The notes under the pieces are model-generated. The model saw only the letters and a program-made list of their open reading frames with translations. It had not been told where the DNA came from and did no database searches. Shown here piece after piece: positions 46,684 through 53,204 of a stretch of 62,873 bases of DNA. How positions within the stretch are numbered: position 1 is the stretch's first letter; each line of letters starts with the position of its first letter. A program made the translations under genes and the position numbers. Source of the stretch: a virus; IMG/VR virus record IMGVR_UViG_3300009154_000059, positions 1 to 62,873 of that record, one strand, 5' to 3'.

Positions 46684-47015
46684 TATTTTCTATTTTTAAG
46701 AAACTCTTCTGCCATACTCCCTAATTGTACATCTCCTCTTATGGCTACAGATTTAGCTTCTTCTTTTTCTCTTAATTTATCTACAACTTCTAATAATTGT
46801 AAATACTTAGTAAGAGTATCTTGTACACATTTAATTTGTGCTTCTTTTGTAGCAGTTACTACCCAAGCATATCCTCCTTTAGGCATTTCTTTTTTACCCC
46901 ATCTATCTTCCACTTTATCTACAGGATTTGCTTCTATATAATCTCTCCATTGTTTTAAAGAGTTTTCTGCAAAATCTAATTCTGCTGATATGTAACTATT
47001 TTTTTTTACTGCCAT
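46683..47015 (-). CDS. putative small terminase subunit (110 aa)
   Basis: A 110-residue helical, charged protein whose TAA overlaps the TerL ATG by one base. N-terminal basic residues (MAVKKNS) precede helices (LDFAENSLKQWRDYIEAN), a Trp-Gly-Lys-rich turn, then a coiled-coil-like helix (TLTKYLQLLEVVDKLREKEEA). Size and position fit a small terminase; crAss-like small terminases are poorly defined, so this is inference. Confidence 0.5.
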   Translation of the reverse strand: MAVKKNSYISAELDFAENSLKQWRDYIEANPVDKVEDRWGKKEMPKGGYAWVVTATKEAQIKCVQDTLTKYLQLLEVVDKLREKEEAKSVAIRGDVQLGSMAEEFLKNRK

Positions 47016-47358
47016 TTTTAGTTAGTTTTAAAAACTTTAACACTTTATATTTAAAGCTAGTTTTATATTTATATTGTCTATAATTATCATATTCAACAAT
47101 ACCAGCCATAATTTTATTATATCTAAGCTGTTCTTCAGAATCTGCAGGAAGTCTATTTGCTAAAGCATATTCTTTATTTTTTTTACGAGTTAATATTTCC
47201 TCATATTCTTTAAGTACCTCTAAATAATAAGGACATATAGATTCTTGCATACCTTCTATATGATAACTTCTTATTGTAAAAAGTTGATTTGGATTATTAC
47301 CTACACCGATTATTCTTTTAGGTTCAATAATTTTTTTACCTTCTTCTGTTGTTTCCAT
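46996..47358 (-). CDS. hypothetical protein (120 aa)
   Basis: This 120-residue protein begins acidic (METTEEGKKI) and contains VGNNPNQLFTIRSYHIEG and CPYYLEVLKEYEEILTRKKNKEYALANRL. The C-terminus is strongly basic (KLTKNGSKKK). It overlaps the next gene by 20 bases and precedes the probable small terminase, suggesting a packaging-related role. The family is not recognised. Confidence 0.5.
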   Translation of the reverse strand: METTEEGKKIIEPKRIIGVGNNPNQLFTIRSYHIEGMQESICPYYLEVLKEYEEILTRKKNKEYALANRLPADSEEQLRYNKIMAGIVEYDNYRQYKYKTSFKYKVLKFLKLTKNGSKKK

Positions 47359-47382
47359 TATGTAGTTAGTTTTATTTTTTTT

Positions 47383-47652
47383 TTATTCTTCTTCTTCTTC
47401 TTCTTCTTCTAAGAGCTTATGAAGATTCATTCCTCCCTCTATTATTTTATCTATATCTTCATCATGCTGAATATCTGAATCTAATTCTGATAAATAGTCT
47501 TGTAGATTTTCATAGAAAGCTTTATCTGAAAGATTCTCTATATTATATTCATTAAAGCTTGTAGAGAGGTGTTTTCCTAATGTTATATTAGGATATTGAA
47601 TATTTAATTTTTTTAATAGAGCTAAACACTCTTTATAATAATTTTTTTTCAT
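47383..47652 (-). CDS. hypothetical acidic protein with poly-Glu end (89 aa)
   Basis: A helical 89-residue protein that begins MKKNYYKECLALLKKL and ends in a run of eight Glu within LLEEEEEEEE. The run is encoded by a TTC/TTCT-type microsatellite on the plus strand, a place where replication slippage would change the length. Its ATG overlaps the upstream stop by 4 bases. Function unknown. Confidence 0.55.
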   Translation of the reverse strand: MKKNYYKECLALLKKLNIQYPNITLGKHLSTSFNEYNIENLSDKAFYENLQDYLSELDSDIQHDEDIDKIIEGGMNLHKLLEEEEEEEE

Positions 47653-47897
47653 ATCAAATCGTCTAAATCTTCTTCTGATAATTTAACATCCGAAGGATTT
47701 TTAGGAAGAACTTCATCTTCTTCTAAAGCCTCTGGAGAAAGATATTCTGGTCTAATAGAAAGATATATTGTGTCTTGATTTCCTTCAGGATCTATTCTTC
47801 CTTTAAAATCTACATAATCATATCCTGCTTCAAATAAAGAATTAAGAATGTCTAACATAGACTCTATAGGAATCATTTTTATTTTTACATTATCCAT
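47649..47897 (-). CDS. hypothetical acidic protein (82 aa)
   Basis: This 82-residue protein contains MLDILNSLFEAGYDYVDFKG and an acidic C-terminus (EEDEVLPKNP then LSEEDLDDLI). It overlaps both neighbours by 4-8 bases, so it is part of the coupled run upstream of TerL. No motif recognised. Confidence 0.55.
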   Translation of the reverse strand: MDNVKIKMIPIESMLDILNSLFEAGYDYVDFKGRIDPEGNQDTIYLSIRPEYLSPEALEEDEVLPKNPSDVKLSEEDLDDLI

Positions 47898-48174
47898 GGC
47901 TATTAAATATTTCGTTGTTTTGTTCTTCTGTTAATTCCTCTTTCCATTTTTCTTTAGGGCAAGAAGAAGAAAGGGATTTTGTTTTTGTTATTAAAGGACA
48001 TCCACAAGATGTACAATGTTCATCCTTTCTCATTGTATTATGTTTGCTAGAATGAAAAGGACATTCTCTACATATAGAAAGTCTATAATTAGACACCTCT
48101 TCTATCTTCTCTTTTAGTTTTTCTGAAGGGAGTAAATGATTTTTCCACCCTTCATATATATGAAATAAATTCAT
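47890..48174 (-). CDS. small zinc-finger protein (94 aa)
   Basis: It starts MNLFHIYEGWKNHLLPS, a helical amphipathic N-terminus, then has Cys at residues 35 and 38 (CREC) and at 54, 57, 59 and 72 (CTSCGCP ... CP), a zinc ribbon pattern. Similar small zinc proteins are common in crAss-like genomes upstream of the terminase. It overlaps the HU/IHF-like gene by 4 bases (ATGA). A regulatory or nucleic-acid-binding role is possible; function is unproven. Confidence 0.62.
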   Translation of the reverse strand: MNLFHIYEGWKNHLLPSEKLKEKIEEVSNYRLSICRECPFHSSKHNTMRKDEHCTSCGCPLITKTKSLSSSCPKEKWKEELTEEQNNEIFNSHG

Positions 48175-48506
48175 AGTAATTTTGGTTTTAATATTTCTAT
48201 TTCTTTTTTTACAGAATCTAGTTTTTTATTTAATGTATTTAATTCTTTTTCTTCTGTAACTTCAGGGAGTCTATTATTATAACTCTCTAATATATTTAAA
48301 TATTTAGCATATAATTTATTTGCTCTAGCTTGAGAAAATTTAAACTTTCCAAATCCAGAAATCTCTACACTATTATACTTAACCATAGCCTCCACTAAAC
48401 TAGAAAATTGATGAACTATAACTTGATCAATAATATGCTCTGAATATTTATCTGAAGCTATTTTAGAAACCAAAAACTCTCTAACAGATTTATTATTGGG
48501 AATCAT
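48171..48506 (-). CDS. HU/IHF-like DNA-binding protein (111 aa)
   Basis: The central part reads VHQFSSLVEAMVKYNSVEIS then GFGKFKFSQARANK. This matches the HU/IHF signature (helices, then Val-Glu-Leu-x-Gly-Phe-Gly-x-Phe and a basic arm with Arg-Ala-x-Lys). The beta-arm is short and the usual Asn-Pro of the arm is not obvious. The C-terminal third is a Lys/Glu-rich helix (NTLNKKLDSVKKEIEIL). It is the second gene of the late block and may bend DNA or control late expression or packaging. Confidence 0.7.
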   Translation of the reverse strand: MIPNNKSVREFLVSKIASDKYSEHIIDQVIVHQFSSLVEAMVKYNSVEISGFGKFKFSQARANKLYAKYLNILESYNNRLPEVTEEKELNTLNKKLDSVKKEIEILKPKLL

Positions 48507-48837
48507 GTAATAATGTAATTACTAAAGAAACATCTTTTTTAAAATTAAGAGAAAGAAGAGGATTGATTTTTATTTTCCCATCCATCTTAACTAACACCTT
48601 AACCTTTTTAAGCTTTGAAATCATATTATTAATAGTGGGAATAGAACTATTATATAAAGAACAAAACTCCTCTTTCAAATGCTTATAAGAAATATTTCCA
48701 TGTAAAGCTGTATAAGCTACTAATTGTATTTCTCTCTCTGTCATTCCCAAATCATTAATAGTAGATATAATACTAAAATATCTCTCAGCTATTTTAAAAT
48801 CCTCTTTAAACTTTTGGTTTATCTTCTGAACTAACAT
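48493..48837 (-). CDS. winged-helix-like regulatory protein, first late gene (114 aa)
   Basis: The pattern TEREIQLVAYTALHGNISYK, then FCSLYNSSIPTINNMISKLKK and VLVKMDGKIKINPLL fits a MarR/winged-helix domain: helix, recognition helix, then a beta wing. It overlaps the HU/IHF-like gene by 14 bases and is the promoter-proximal gene of the minus-strand block, a fitting place for a late or packaging regulator. The exact family is not recognised. Confidence 0.55.
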   Translation of the reverse strand: MLVQKINQKFKEDFKIAERYFSIISTINDLGMTEREIQLVAYTALHGNISYKHLKEEFCSLYNSSIPTINNMISKLKKVKVLVKMDGKIKINPLLSLNFKKDVSLVITLLHDSQ

Positions 48838-48851
48838 GTAATTATTTTTTA

Positions 48852-48859
48852 CAAATGTA
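48852..48859 (-). promoter_or_regulatory. candidate late promoter -7 box
   Basis: The minus strand reads TACATTTG, an exact TAnnTTTG match, 14 bases before the ATG at 48837. Nineteen bases upstream the triplet is ATG rather than the ideal TTG, so the -33 element is weak. It could start the whole late block and may need a phage activator. Confidence 0.5.
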
Positions 48860-49001
48860 TAAATAATATTTTATATAACATATATATAAAATAAAAATTA
48901 TTATATCCCCTAATAATACACCCCACCCACCCTCCAAAATTAGTACATATTTTTTACATAAAAAAATTTTTTTATTTTTATATACTACTTTATACACATA
49001 A

Positions 49002-49043
49002 CCCCCTATACAATAATATAATTATAAGACTCCCCCTATACAA
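49002..49043 (-). repeat. pair of TTGTATAGGGGG elements
   Basis: CCCCCTATACAA occurs at 49002-49013 and 49032-49043 (30 bases apart, start to start). On the minus strand each reads TTGTATAGGGGG, pointing toward the late block. They resemble the TATAGG-type motifs in the early control region on the plus strand. Confidence 0.6.
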
Positions 49044-49112
49044 ATTATTTGGGATTGTTTTTGTTGTGTAGAATTTTATTTTTAAAAATTTTTTATGTAG
49101 AAAGGATCTTTG

Positions 49113-49135
49113 GGGTATGCAACATATACATACCC
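49113..49135 (-). terminator. hairpin at the 3' end of the GIY-YIG gene
   Basis: GGGTATG (49113-49119) pairs perfectly with CATACCC (49129-49135) around a nine-base loop, three bases past the stop codon of the GIY-YIG gene. The following minus-strand sequence (CAAAGATCCTTTC) lacks a clean U run, so termination may be weak or the hairpin may protect the mRNA end. Confidence 0.5.
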
Positions 49136-49137
49136 AA

Positions 49138-49998
49138 CTATGTTATTCTTTTAAAATAACATCCCCTATGTTTATATTTACCATATTCATTATTAATACA
49201 TTTAATAATTTTAGCTTTTAAAAAATATTTAGAAGCCTCTTGTATAGAAGAATAAACCCTTTCTTCTTTTTTCTTTATATCATAAACTAATACTTTTGAT
49301 CTTTTTATATTTCTTTTTTCATAAGGAATAATATCTTCTAGATTTTTTTTAATATATTTTTTATAGTTGTAATCTTTCCAAGTTTTTCTTTTTTCTTTAA
49401 GAACTCTTTTAGTAAAATTAATATAATCAAAATTTGGATTATAATTTTCTTCTTTTATAATTAACCAACTTTTAAAAGATTTTCTAACTTTTTGTAAATC
49501 ATTAGTCCAATAAGAGCAATAATCTGATATTTTATTTATAGGACATTTTGTTATAACATGCACTTCTTTATAAGATTTTGTTTGTATTATTTCTTTAGTT
49601 ATTGAATTAATAACAACGCAACTAATTTCTTTTTTTAATCCCCTTTCTATCCCATTATTAATACTATTATTTTCAACTGTAATAGACCCTGGCAATACTT
49701 TATTATACCCATAGTCTTTTTCTAATGTTTTAAAAAACATTATCCATTTAGTCTCTATTTGTTCAAATTCTTTATTTGTTAAAGAATTGTCTAAATATTC
49801 TAGCATTGTATATTTAAAATTATCGAAACCATATTTATTAAAAGCACTTTGTAGATGTTGATTTGGGTGTATATTTTTCTTTAAATTAAATCTATGATTT
49901 TGCATCCTTCTAATGCAATTTCTAGAATATCCAATATATCTTTTATTATCAATTAAAGATATTATACTATAAACTCCAGGAACTTTTTTATTTGTCAT
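49138..49998 (-). CDS. GIY-YIG homing endonuclease (286 aa)
   Basis: The N-terminal nuclease domain is clear: GVYSIIS, then KRYIGYSRNCIRRMQNH, then LQSAFNKYGFDNFKYTMLEY, with catalytic Tyr and Arg positions as in the family. The rest is basic and includes a C-terminal segment (VLVYDIKKKEERVYSSIQEA) like the NUMOD1/HTH part of homing endonucleases. It stands alone between the two arms with a near-perfect Bacteroidota promoter of its own. It probably cuts phage DNA lacking it and spreads its own gene. Confidence 0.88.
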   Translation of the reverse strand: MTNKKVPGVYSIISLIDNKRYIGYSRNCIRRMQNHRFNLKKNIHPNQHLQSAFNKYGFDNFKYTMLEYLDNSLTNKEFEQIETKWIMFFKTLEKDYGYNKVLPGSITVENNSINNGIERGLKKEISCVVINSITKEIIQTKSYKEVHVITKCPINKISDYCSYWTNDLQKVRKSFKSWLIIKEENYNPNFDYINFTKRVLKEKRKTWKDYNYKKYIKKNLEDIIPYEKRNIKRSKVLVYDIKKKEERVYSSIQEASKYFLKAKIIKCINNEYGKYKHRGCYFKRIT

Positions 49999-50023
49999 TT
50001 TATTTATTTTTTAAATTATTTTA

Positions 50024-50053
50024 CAAATATAAGGGATACTTACCTATTTACAA
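50024..50053 (-). promoter_or_regulatory. Bacteroidota-type promoter for the GIY-YIG gene
   Basis: On the minus strand TTG (50051-50053) is followed after 19 bases by TATATTTG (50024-50031), matching the Bacteroidota housekeeping sigma pattern TTG-N19-TAnnTTTG. The leader to the ATG is about 25 bases. This is the best host-type promoter in the window and supports the host assignment. Confidence 0.75.
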
Positions 50054-50094
50054 AATAAAATTTTAAAATTTTAAAATCTTTTAAGTAGAAAAGT

Positions 50095-50200
50095 ACTTAG
50101 TCCACAGCTCACCAAGACCCCACACACATTTTGGAGGAGTAGGGTACCTCCCTATGGTTAGCTCTGACAACTAGCAATTGTCATCTTCCCAAAACCCTTT
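50095..50200. other. structured G+C-richer non-coding segment
   Basis: It is richer in G+C than the surroundings. A TTTTGG (from about 50133) and CCAAAA (about 50189-50194) can pair and enclose two hairpins: TAGGG/CCCTA with a five-base loop and TGACAA/TTGTCA with the seven-base loop CTAGCAA. Together this looks like a folded RNA or a protein-binding element upstream of the first early gene. No ORF or complete tRNA is present. Confidence 0.45.
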
Positions 50201-50210
50201 TTAACATTTG
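50178..50210 (+). promoter_or_regulatory. candidate promoter for the 129-aa gene
   Basis: TTG (50178-50180), then 21 bases, then TAACATTTG (50202-50210). This resembles the Bacteroidota pattern with one extra base inside the -7 box. It would leave a leader of about 50 bases before the ATG at 50261. Confidence 0.5.
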
Positions 50211-50260
50211 GAGTAAATTAAGCTCAATATATTATTAACAATTTAAAAGTAAAAAAGAAA

Positions 50261-50650
50261 ATGAAAACAAAAACTTTAACAAGTGGAAATTTTAGTGCTA
50301 ATGGTAATTTTAGTGGTTATGATGCACAAGGAGAAAGATGGTTTGTTCACGGTAGAGCAATGGAGGCTTTAGGAATAAAAGCAGACTCTGATTTAAAAGA
50401 TGTTTTTCCATTGTATGCTATGGTAACTGAAAGAGAGATTCAGAGTAGAGATGAAAATGGGGAGTTATCAGATACTATGGTAGTTCGTAAACAAGCTACT
50501 ACAGTATTTAGAACCATTGATGAATTGGTTAAAGCTAAAAATGCTGACATTGCTCTAGAGATTGCAATCAAAGCTGATTTAGAAGCTACAGTTAGTAAAT
50601 CAGGATTGACAGAGGCTTCTGTTAAAGCTCTATTAGAGGCTTCCATCTAA
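50261..50650 (+). CDS. conserved early protein of unknown function (129 aa)
   Basis: This 129-residue protein starts with Asn/Gly/Ser-rich strands (SGNFSANGNFSGYDAQGERW). It continues with FVHGRAMEALGIKADSDL, FPLYAMVTEREIQSRDENGEL and a helical Ala-rich C-terminus. It looks like a small beta-barrel plus helix; a nucleic-acid-binding role is possible but not shown. It is a single-gene transcription unit: promoter ahead, strong terminator directly behind. Its codons are somewhat less A/T-biased than those of the tiny genes to its right, which suggests strong expression. Family not recognised by name. Confidence 0.75.
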   Translation: MKTKTLTSGNFSANGNFSGYDAQGERWFVHGRAMEALGIKADSDLKDVFPLYAMVTEREIQSRDENGELSDTMVVRKQATTVFRTIDELVKAKNADIALEIAIKADLEATVSKSGLTEASVKALLEASI

Positions 50651-50664
50651 TATTAAGGAATAAG

Positions 50665-50696
50665 GAGAGAGTGATTAAGTTTGCTCTCTCTTTTTT
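50665..50696 (+). terminator. intrinsic terminator after the 129-aa gene
   Basis: GAGAGAG (50665-50671) pairs with CTCTCTC (50684-50690) around a 12-base loop, followed directly by TTTTTT. It lies 15 bases after the stop codon. Confidence 0.9.
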
Positions 50697-50704
50697 ATTC
50701 TATA

Positions 50705-50743
50705 TATATGGGTGGGATTTATCCTTAAATCTATAGGGTGGGA
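50705..50743 (+). repeat. direct repeat TATA(T/A)GGGTGGGA
   Basis: TATATGGGTGGGA (50705-50717) and TATAGGGTGGGA (50732-50743) are 26 bases apart. A related CTGTATAGGTGGAAAA lies at 50904-50919, with TATATAGG elements at 50771, 50831 and 50855. The shared TATAGG core resembles initiation sites of phage-encoded RNA polymerases. Confidence 0.6.
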
Positions 50744-50870
50744 AATACTATATCTTTTTATACATATATATATATAGGTATAGAATTTATCTTTTTATAC
50801 CTATATATTATATACTAATATTTATACCTATATATAGGAGTAAATATGTATATATATATAGGAGAATATT

Positions 50871-50993
50871 AAATTCTTACAAAATTGAGAATTTATTGTT
50901 TATCTGTATAGGTGGAAAAGTATATAAAATTGTATTTTTCAAGAAGTATTCTTACAAAAACTGTTAAAATATTCTTTAGAAATTCTTACAAAA
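50871..50993 (+). repeat. three TTCTTACAAAA direct repeats
   Basis: Copies begin at 50874, 50949 and 50983, and two share the longer AAATTCTTACAAAA. Spacings are 75 and 34 bases. Repeated sites of this kind suit iterons or activator sites. Confidence 0.6.
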
Positions 50994-51035
50994 TAAATAA
51001 ATGTATTTATATCTATATATAAGAGTAATCTAATA

Positions 51036-51072
51036 GCATACAAAAATGTATGCAAAAGATACAAAAATGTAT
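51036..51072 (+). repeat. tandem palindrome ATACAAAAATGTAT
   Basis: The 14-base palindromic element occurs at 51038-51051 and 51059-51072, 21 bases apart, i.e. two helical turns. The first copy is extended to GCATACA/TGTATGC (51036-51053). Same-face spacing suggests adjacent binding of a dimeric protein. Confidence 0.65.
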
Positions 51073-51325
51073 ATAGTGAGGTTTTGAGCCTATATAATAT
51101 AAACATATATATTAAGGAGAATACAAATTAATAGTAATATGGAATATATTCAAATAAATTTATCTAAATTGAGTGTAACTTATTGATTTTGTGGAGATAA
51201 TGATGGTAGTATAACACACTATTCCTTCTAAATAGCCTTACATCTTTCCTAAATATCCTTAGATTATTCCTCATTAATTATAGCATTATCCTTAACAAAC
51301 TAACAAACTAACATTTATATATATT

Positions 51326-51565
51326 ATGACTATACCTATTAATGATAATCTATATTCTGGAGATTGTGGATTATGGTATGATGTTATTAAACTAGAGAAT
51401 AATAAAACAATACATTGTGTATGTCCTTATTCTGAGTGTAAATCTTTTGATGATGCTATAGAGTATTATTTTAAGAATTTTCATAGAGAGAATAGTTTTC
51501 CTATTGTTGTAGAGCATCATAAAATATCAAAGAAATCATTAGAAGCACTAGCATTAGCATGTTAA
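51326..51565 (+). CDS. hypothetical early protein (79 aa)
   Basis: This soluble 79-residue protein has a Cys-rich middle (CGLWYDVIKLENNKTIHCVC then CKSFDDAIEYYF) that could bind a metal, and a hydrophobic C-terminal helix (SLEALALAC). The start has the ATTATG context. First gene of the early arm after the control region. Function unknown. Confidence 0.6.
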   Translation: MTIPINDNLYSGDCGLWYDVIKLENNKTIHCVCPYSECKSFDDAIEYYFKNFHRENSFPIVVEHHKISKKSLEALALAC

Positions 51566-51608
51566 AATAACAACACAATTATTAACTAATTAAAAAATTA
51601 ACAACATT

Positions 51609-51857
51609 ATGAAAACTATTAAAGTATTAGTAGAAATTAAAGTAGATGAAGAAAATATAACAGAATTATATCCTAATTATAGTATTAATTATGATGATGT
51701 TGATACATTTATTGAGTCTATTATTAATGATTTAGAAACTCCTATGGAGGAAGATGGTTTACCAACTGATTATTTAAAAGAGTTTGGTTATTCTGTTAGA
51801 GTTTTATCAAGAGAAGATGCTAAACTATTAGATATTGATCTTTTAAATAACAATTAA
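51609..51857 (+). CDS. hypothetical acidic early protein (82 aa)
   Basis: An 82-residue acidic soluble protein with a beta-strand start (KTIKVLVEIKVDEENI) and an acidic middle (DDVDTFIESIINDLE). Start context ACATTATG. The family is not recognised. Confidence 0.6.
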   Translation: MKTIKVLVEIKVDEENITELYPNYSINYDDVDTFIESIINDLETPMEEDGLPTDYLKEFGYSVRVLSREDAKLLDIDLLNNN

Positions 51858-51870
51858 AATCATAAACATT

Positions 51871-52101
51871 ATGAATCAAGTTACAATAAGTATAACATCT
51901 CTATTGATGTATATATTTGGGTTTATTATTATATACTGTCTTGTGTATAAACAATATACAAAAGAAGACTCGGAGTCTTGGAAAAAAGAGAATAAATTAG
52001 GTCTTTTTGTATTTTGTGCTCTTGCTTCTTTAGGTATATTAATTATAATTACAGGATTTATAGAGATATTATTAACAACAAAGTTTATATTTACATTATG
52101 A
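51871..52101 (+). CDS. two-helix membrane protein (76 aa)
   Basis: Two hydrophobic segments (about residues 5-24 and 44-73) are separated by a charged loop (KQYTKEDSESWKKENK). The stop overlaps the next ATG (ATGA), so the two membrane genes are translationally coupled. First member of the tiny membrane-protein array. Confidence 0.6.
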   Translation: MNQVTISITSLLMYIFGFIIIYCLVYKQYTKEDSESWKKENKLGLFVFCALASLGILIIITGFIEILLTTKFIFTL

Positions 52102-52400
52102 AAACAATGTATATTCTTATACCACTTAGTTTTATTATTGCTTTTTTACTTACATTATTATACAAATATATAGATTCTAATTTTTCAGATAAAGGTAGAT
52201 TGATTATATATTCTAGTATATGTTTTATATTAATTATAGTATTAATAGTTTTAATATCAAAACTTAAAATTAAAAAGTATGACTATAAACTCAATCTAAG
52301 AAAAGATTATAGAGTAGAGCTTATAGACTCTGATAATAATATCATACAGACAACAACATTAGATAGTATTCCTTATTATATTAATCAAGATAATAAATAA
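52098..52400 (+). CDS. two-helix membrane protein (100 aa)
   Basis: Starting at the coupled ATG at 52098 (an upstream in-frame start is possible but less likely), it has two membrane segments (about 3-22 and 36-55) and a soluble basic/polar tail with LNLRKDYRVELIDSDNN. The tail probably faces the cytoplasm. Function unknown. Confidence 0.6.
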   Translation: MKTMYILIPLSFIIAFLLTLLYKYIDSNFSDKGRLIIYSSICFILIIVLIVLISKLKIKKYDYKLNLRKDYRVELIDSDNNIIQTTTLDSIPYYINQDNK

Positions 52401-52406
52401 AACATT

Positions 52407-52523
52407 ATGATAACATTATGTATTCTTCCTAATTTTAGAGGAACAAGAAGAGAACATTGTAAAGCATTATTAATCTGTATAGGATTAGATATGTTATATA
52501 TTGTTCCATTATTATTAACATAG
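52407..52523 (+). CDS. 38-residue hydrophobic microprotein
   Basis: Runs from ATG at 52407 to TAG at 52521-52523, with an ACATTATG start context. After a short basic stretch (FRGTRREH) the second half is hydrophobic (LLICIGLDMLYIVPLLL), enough for one membrane span. It sits in line with similar genes. Confidence 0.4.
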   Translation: MITLCILPNFRGTRREHCKALLICIGLDMLYIVPLLLT

Positions 52524-52594
52524 AGAGAATTATTATTATATTTTCTTTAAATTTGTGACAACAATATTATAGCATTAACTAATTTTTTACAATT

Positions 52595-52771
52595 ATGAAC
52601 ACATTATATATTATTATATTTATTGTATTATTCTTTTGTTTATGGAGAATAATATATTTAGGATTGAGAAAATATCCTATAGCTAATGTTACAACAGATT
52701 TAGTTCTCTCTTTCTGTTATACATTAGTAATGTATTTTTTAACAACATTATTAGCATTATTTATTAACTAA
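52595..52771 (+). CDS. two-helix membrane microprotein (58 aa)
   Basis: From ATG at 52595 (AATTATG context) to TAA at 52769-52771. Hydrophobic segments at about residues 4-22 and 37-57 flank a basic polar loop (GLRKYPIANVTTD). Too short for most gene callers; supported by start context and neighbours of the same type. Confidence 0.5.
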   Translation: MNTLYIIIFIVLFFCLWRIIYLGLRKYPIANVTTDLVLSFCYTLVMYFLTTLLALFIN

Positions 52772-52883
52772 CATTATTTTAACAAGTCCTAGAACATCAG
52801 GATGTAGTACATATATGACTTCAAAATATAAAGGGTTTCTTAGAAAGAATAACTACTTAAAATAATTTAACAATTTAACAATT

Positions 52884-52970
52884 ATGAAATACATATTTAT
52901 ATGGATTGTATATGAGTTTGTAAGGAGTAAAATAATAAAACTAATCTATTATATATTAAATAAAAACTAA
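52884..52970 (+). CDS. 28-residue membrane microprotein
   Basis: ATG at 52884 (AATTATG context, after an AATTTAACAATTTAACAATT repeat) to TAA at 52968-52970. A single hydrophobic/basic amphipathic stretch. Weak support by size alone; listed because it sits three bases before the next tiny gene. Confidence 0.35.
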   Translation: MKYIFIWIVYEFVRSKIIKLIYYILNKN

Positions 52971-52972
52971 TT

Positions 52973-53056
52973 ATGAAAAAACCAGAAAAAATAATTATTG
53001 TATGTGCTATTGTATATACAATATGTATATTGTCTTATATTAATTATAACTTTTGA
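52973..53056 (+). CDS. 27-residue single-span microprotein
   Basis: ATG at 52973 to TGA at 53054-53056. A basic start (MKKPEK) and a clear hydrophobic span (IIIVCAIVYTICILSYI) give the positive-inside pattern of a small inner-membrane protein. Start context AATTATG. Confidence 0.4.
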   Translation: MKKPEKIIIVCAIVYTICILSYINYNF

Positions 53057-53060
53057 TATT

Positions 53061-53204
53061 ATGCTAACTATAGAGTATCAAATCATATATTGTAATCTTA
53101 TAATAGATAGACAATATACAATAAAAGAACACGAGGATATGTTAAATACATATAATACAATATATCCTGGACAATTAAAAACTAAAATAATAAATTTATG
53201 TTAG
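53061..53204 (+). CDS. hypothetical small protein (47 aa)
   Basis: The ATG at 53061 (ATATTATG context) is preferred over an in-frame ATG at 52998, because the latter would run through the preceding microprotein. A short soluble protein with a polar end (DMLNTYNTIYPGQ). It overlaps the next gene's ATG by 7 bases. Confidence 0.45.
   Translation: MLTIEYQIIYCNLIIDRQYTIKEHEDMLNTYNTIYPGQLKTKIINLC

Larger units (their letters stand above)
48838..49137. other. non-coding A/T-rich control region with C-rich patches
   Basis: About 300 bases with no credible ORF between the late block and a GIY-YIG gene. It carries a late -7 box, two copies of a C5TATACAA element, a C-rich patch near 48921-48935 (ACCCCACCCACCCTCC) and a hairpin at its right end. 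It is the likely site of late-promoter control. Confidence 0.6.
50651..51325 (+). other. repeat-rich early control region, possible origin
   Basis: About 675 bases without a gene. In order: a terminator, two GGGTGGGA repeats after TATA-like sequence, several TATATAGG elements, three TTCTTACAAAA repeats, a tandem palindrome, A/T-rich DNA with AACAAACTA repeats, and then the first tiny early gene. Concentrated repeats next to the early arm suggest early promoters, operators and perhaps a replication origin. No gene long enough to report was seen. Confidence 0.65.

Noticed and set aside
48901-48940. C-rich patch as a G-quadruplex or telomere-like repeat
   Set aside because: Only short irregular runs (ACCCCACCCACCCTCC); no four regular G3 tracts are evident, and I have no further evidence.
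50095-50200. A tRNA gene suggested by an anticodon-like loop
   Set aside because: No T-arm with a TTCnA loop and no proper seven-base-pair acceptor stem with D-arm could be found on either strand.
50440-50646. A 68-codon minus-strand frame inside the 129-aa gene
   Set aside because: It is antisense to a gene with good start, promoter and terminator, and has no start context of its own.
52815-52862. A 15-codon frame starting MTSKYKG in the gap between two microgenes
   Set aside because: Too short and without overlap, conserved pattern or the usual start context; could not be supported.
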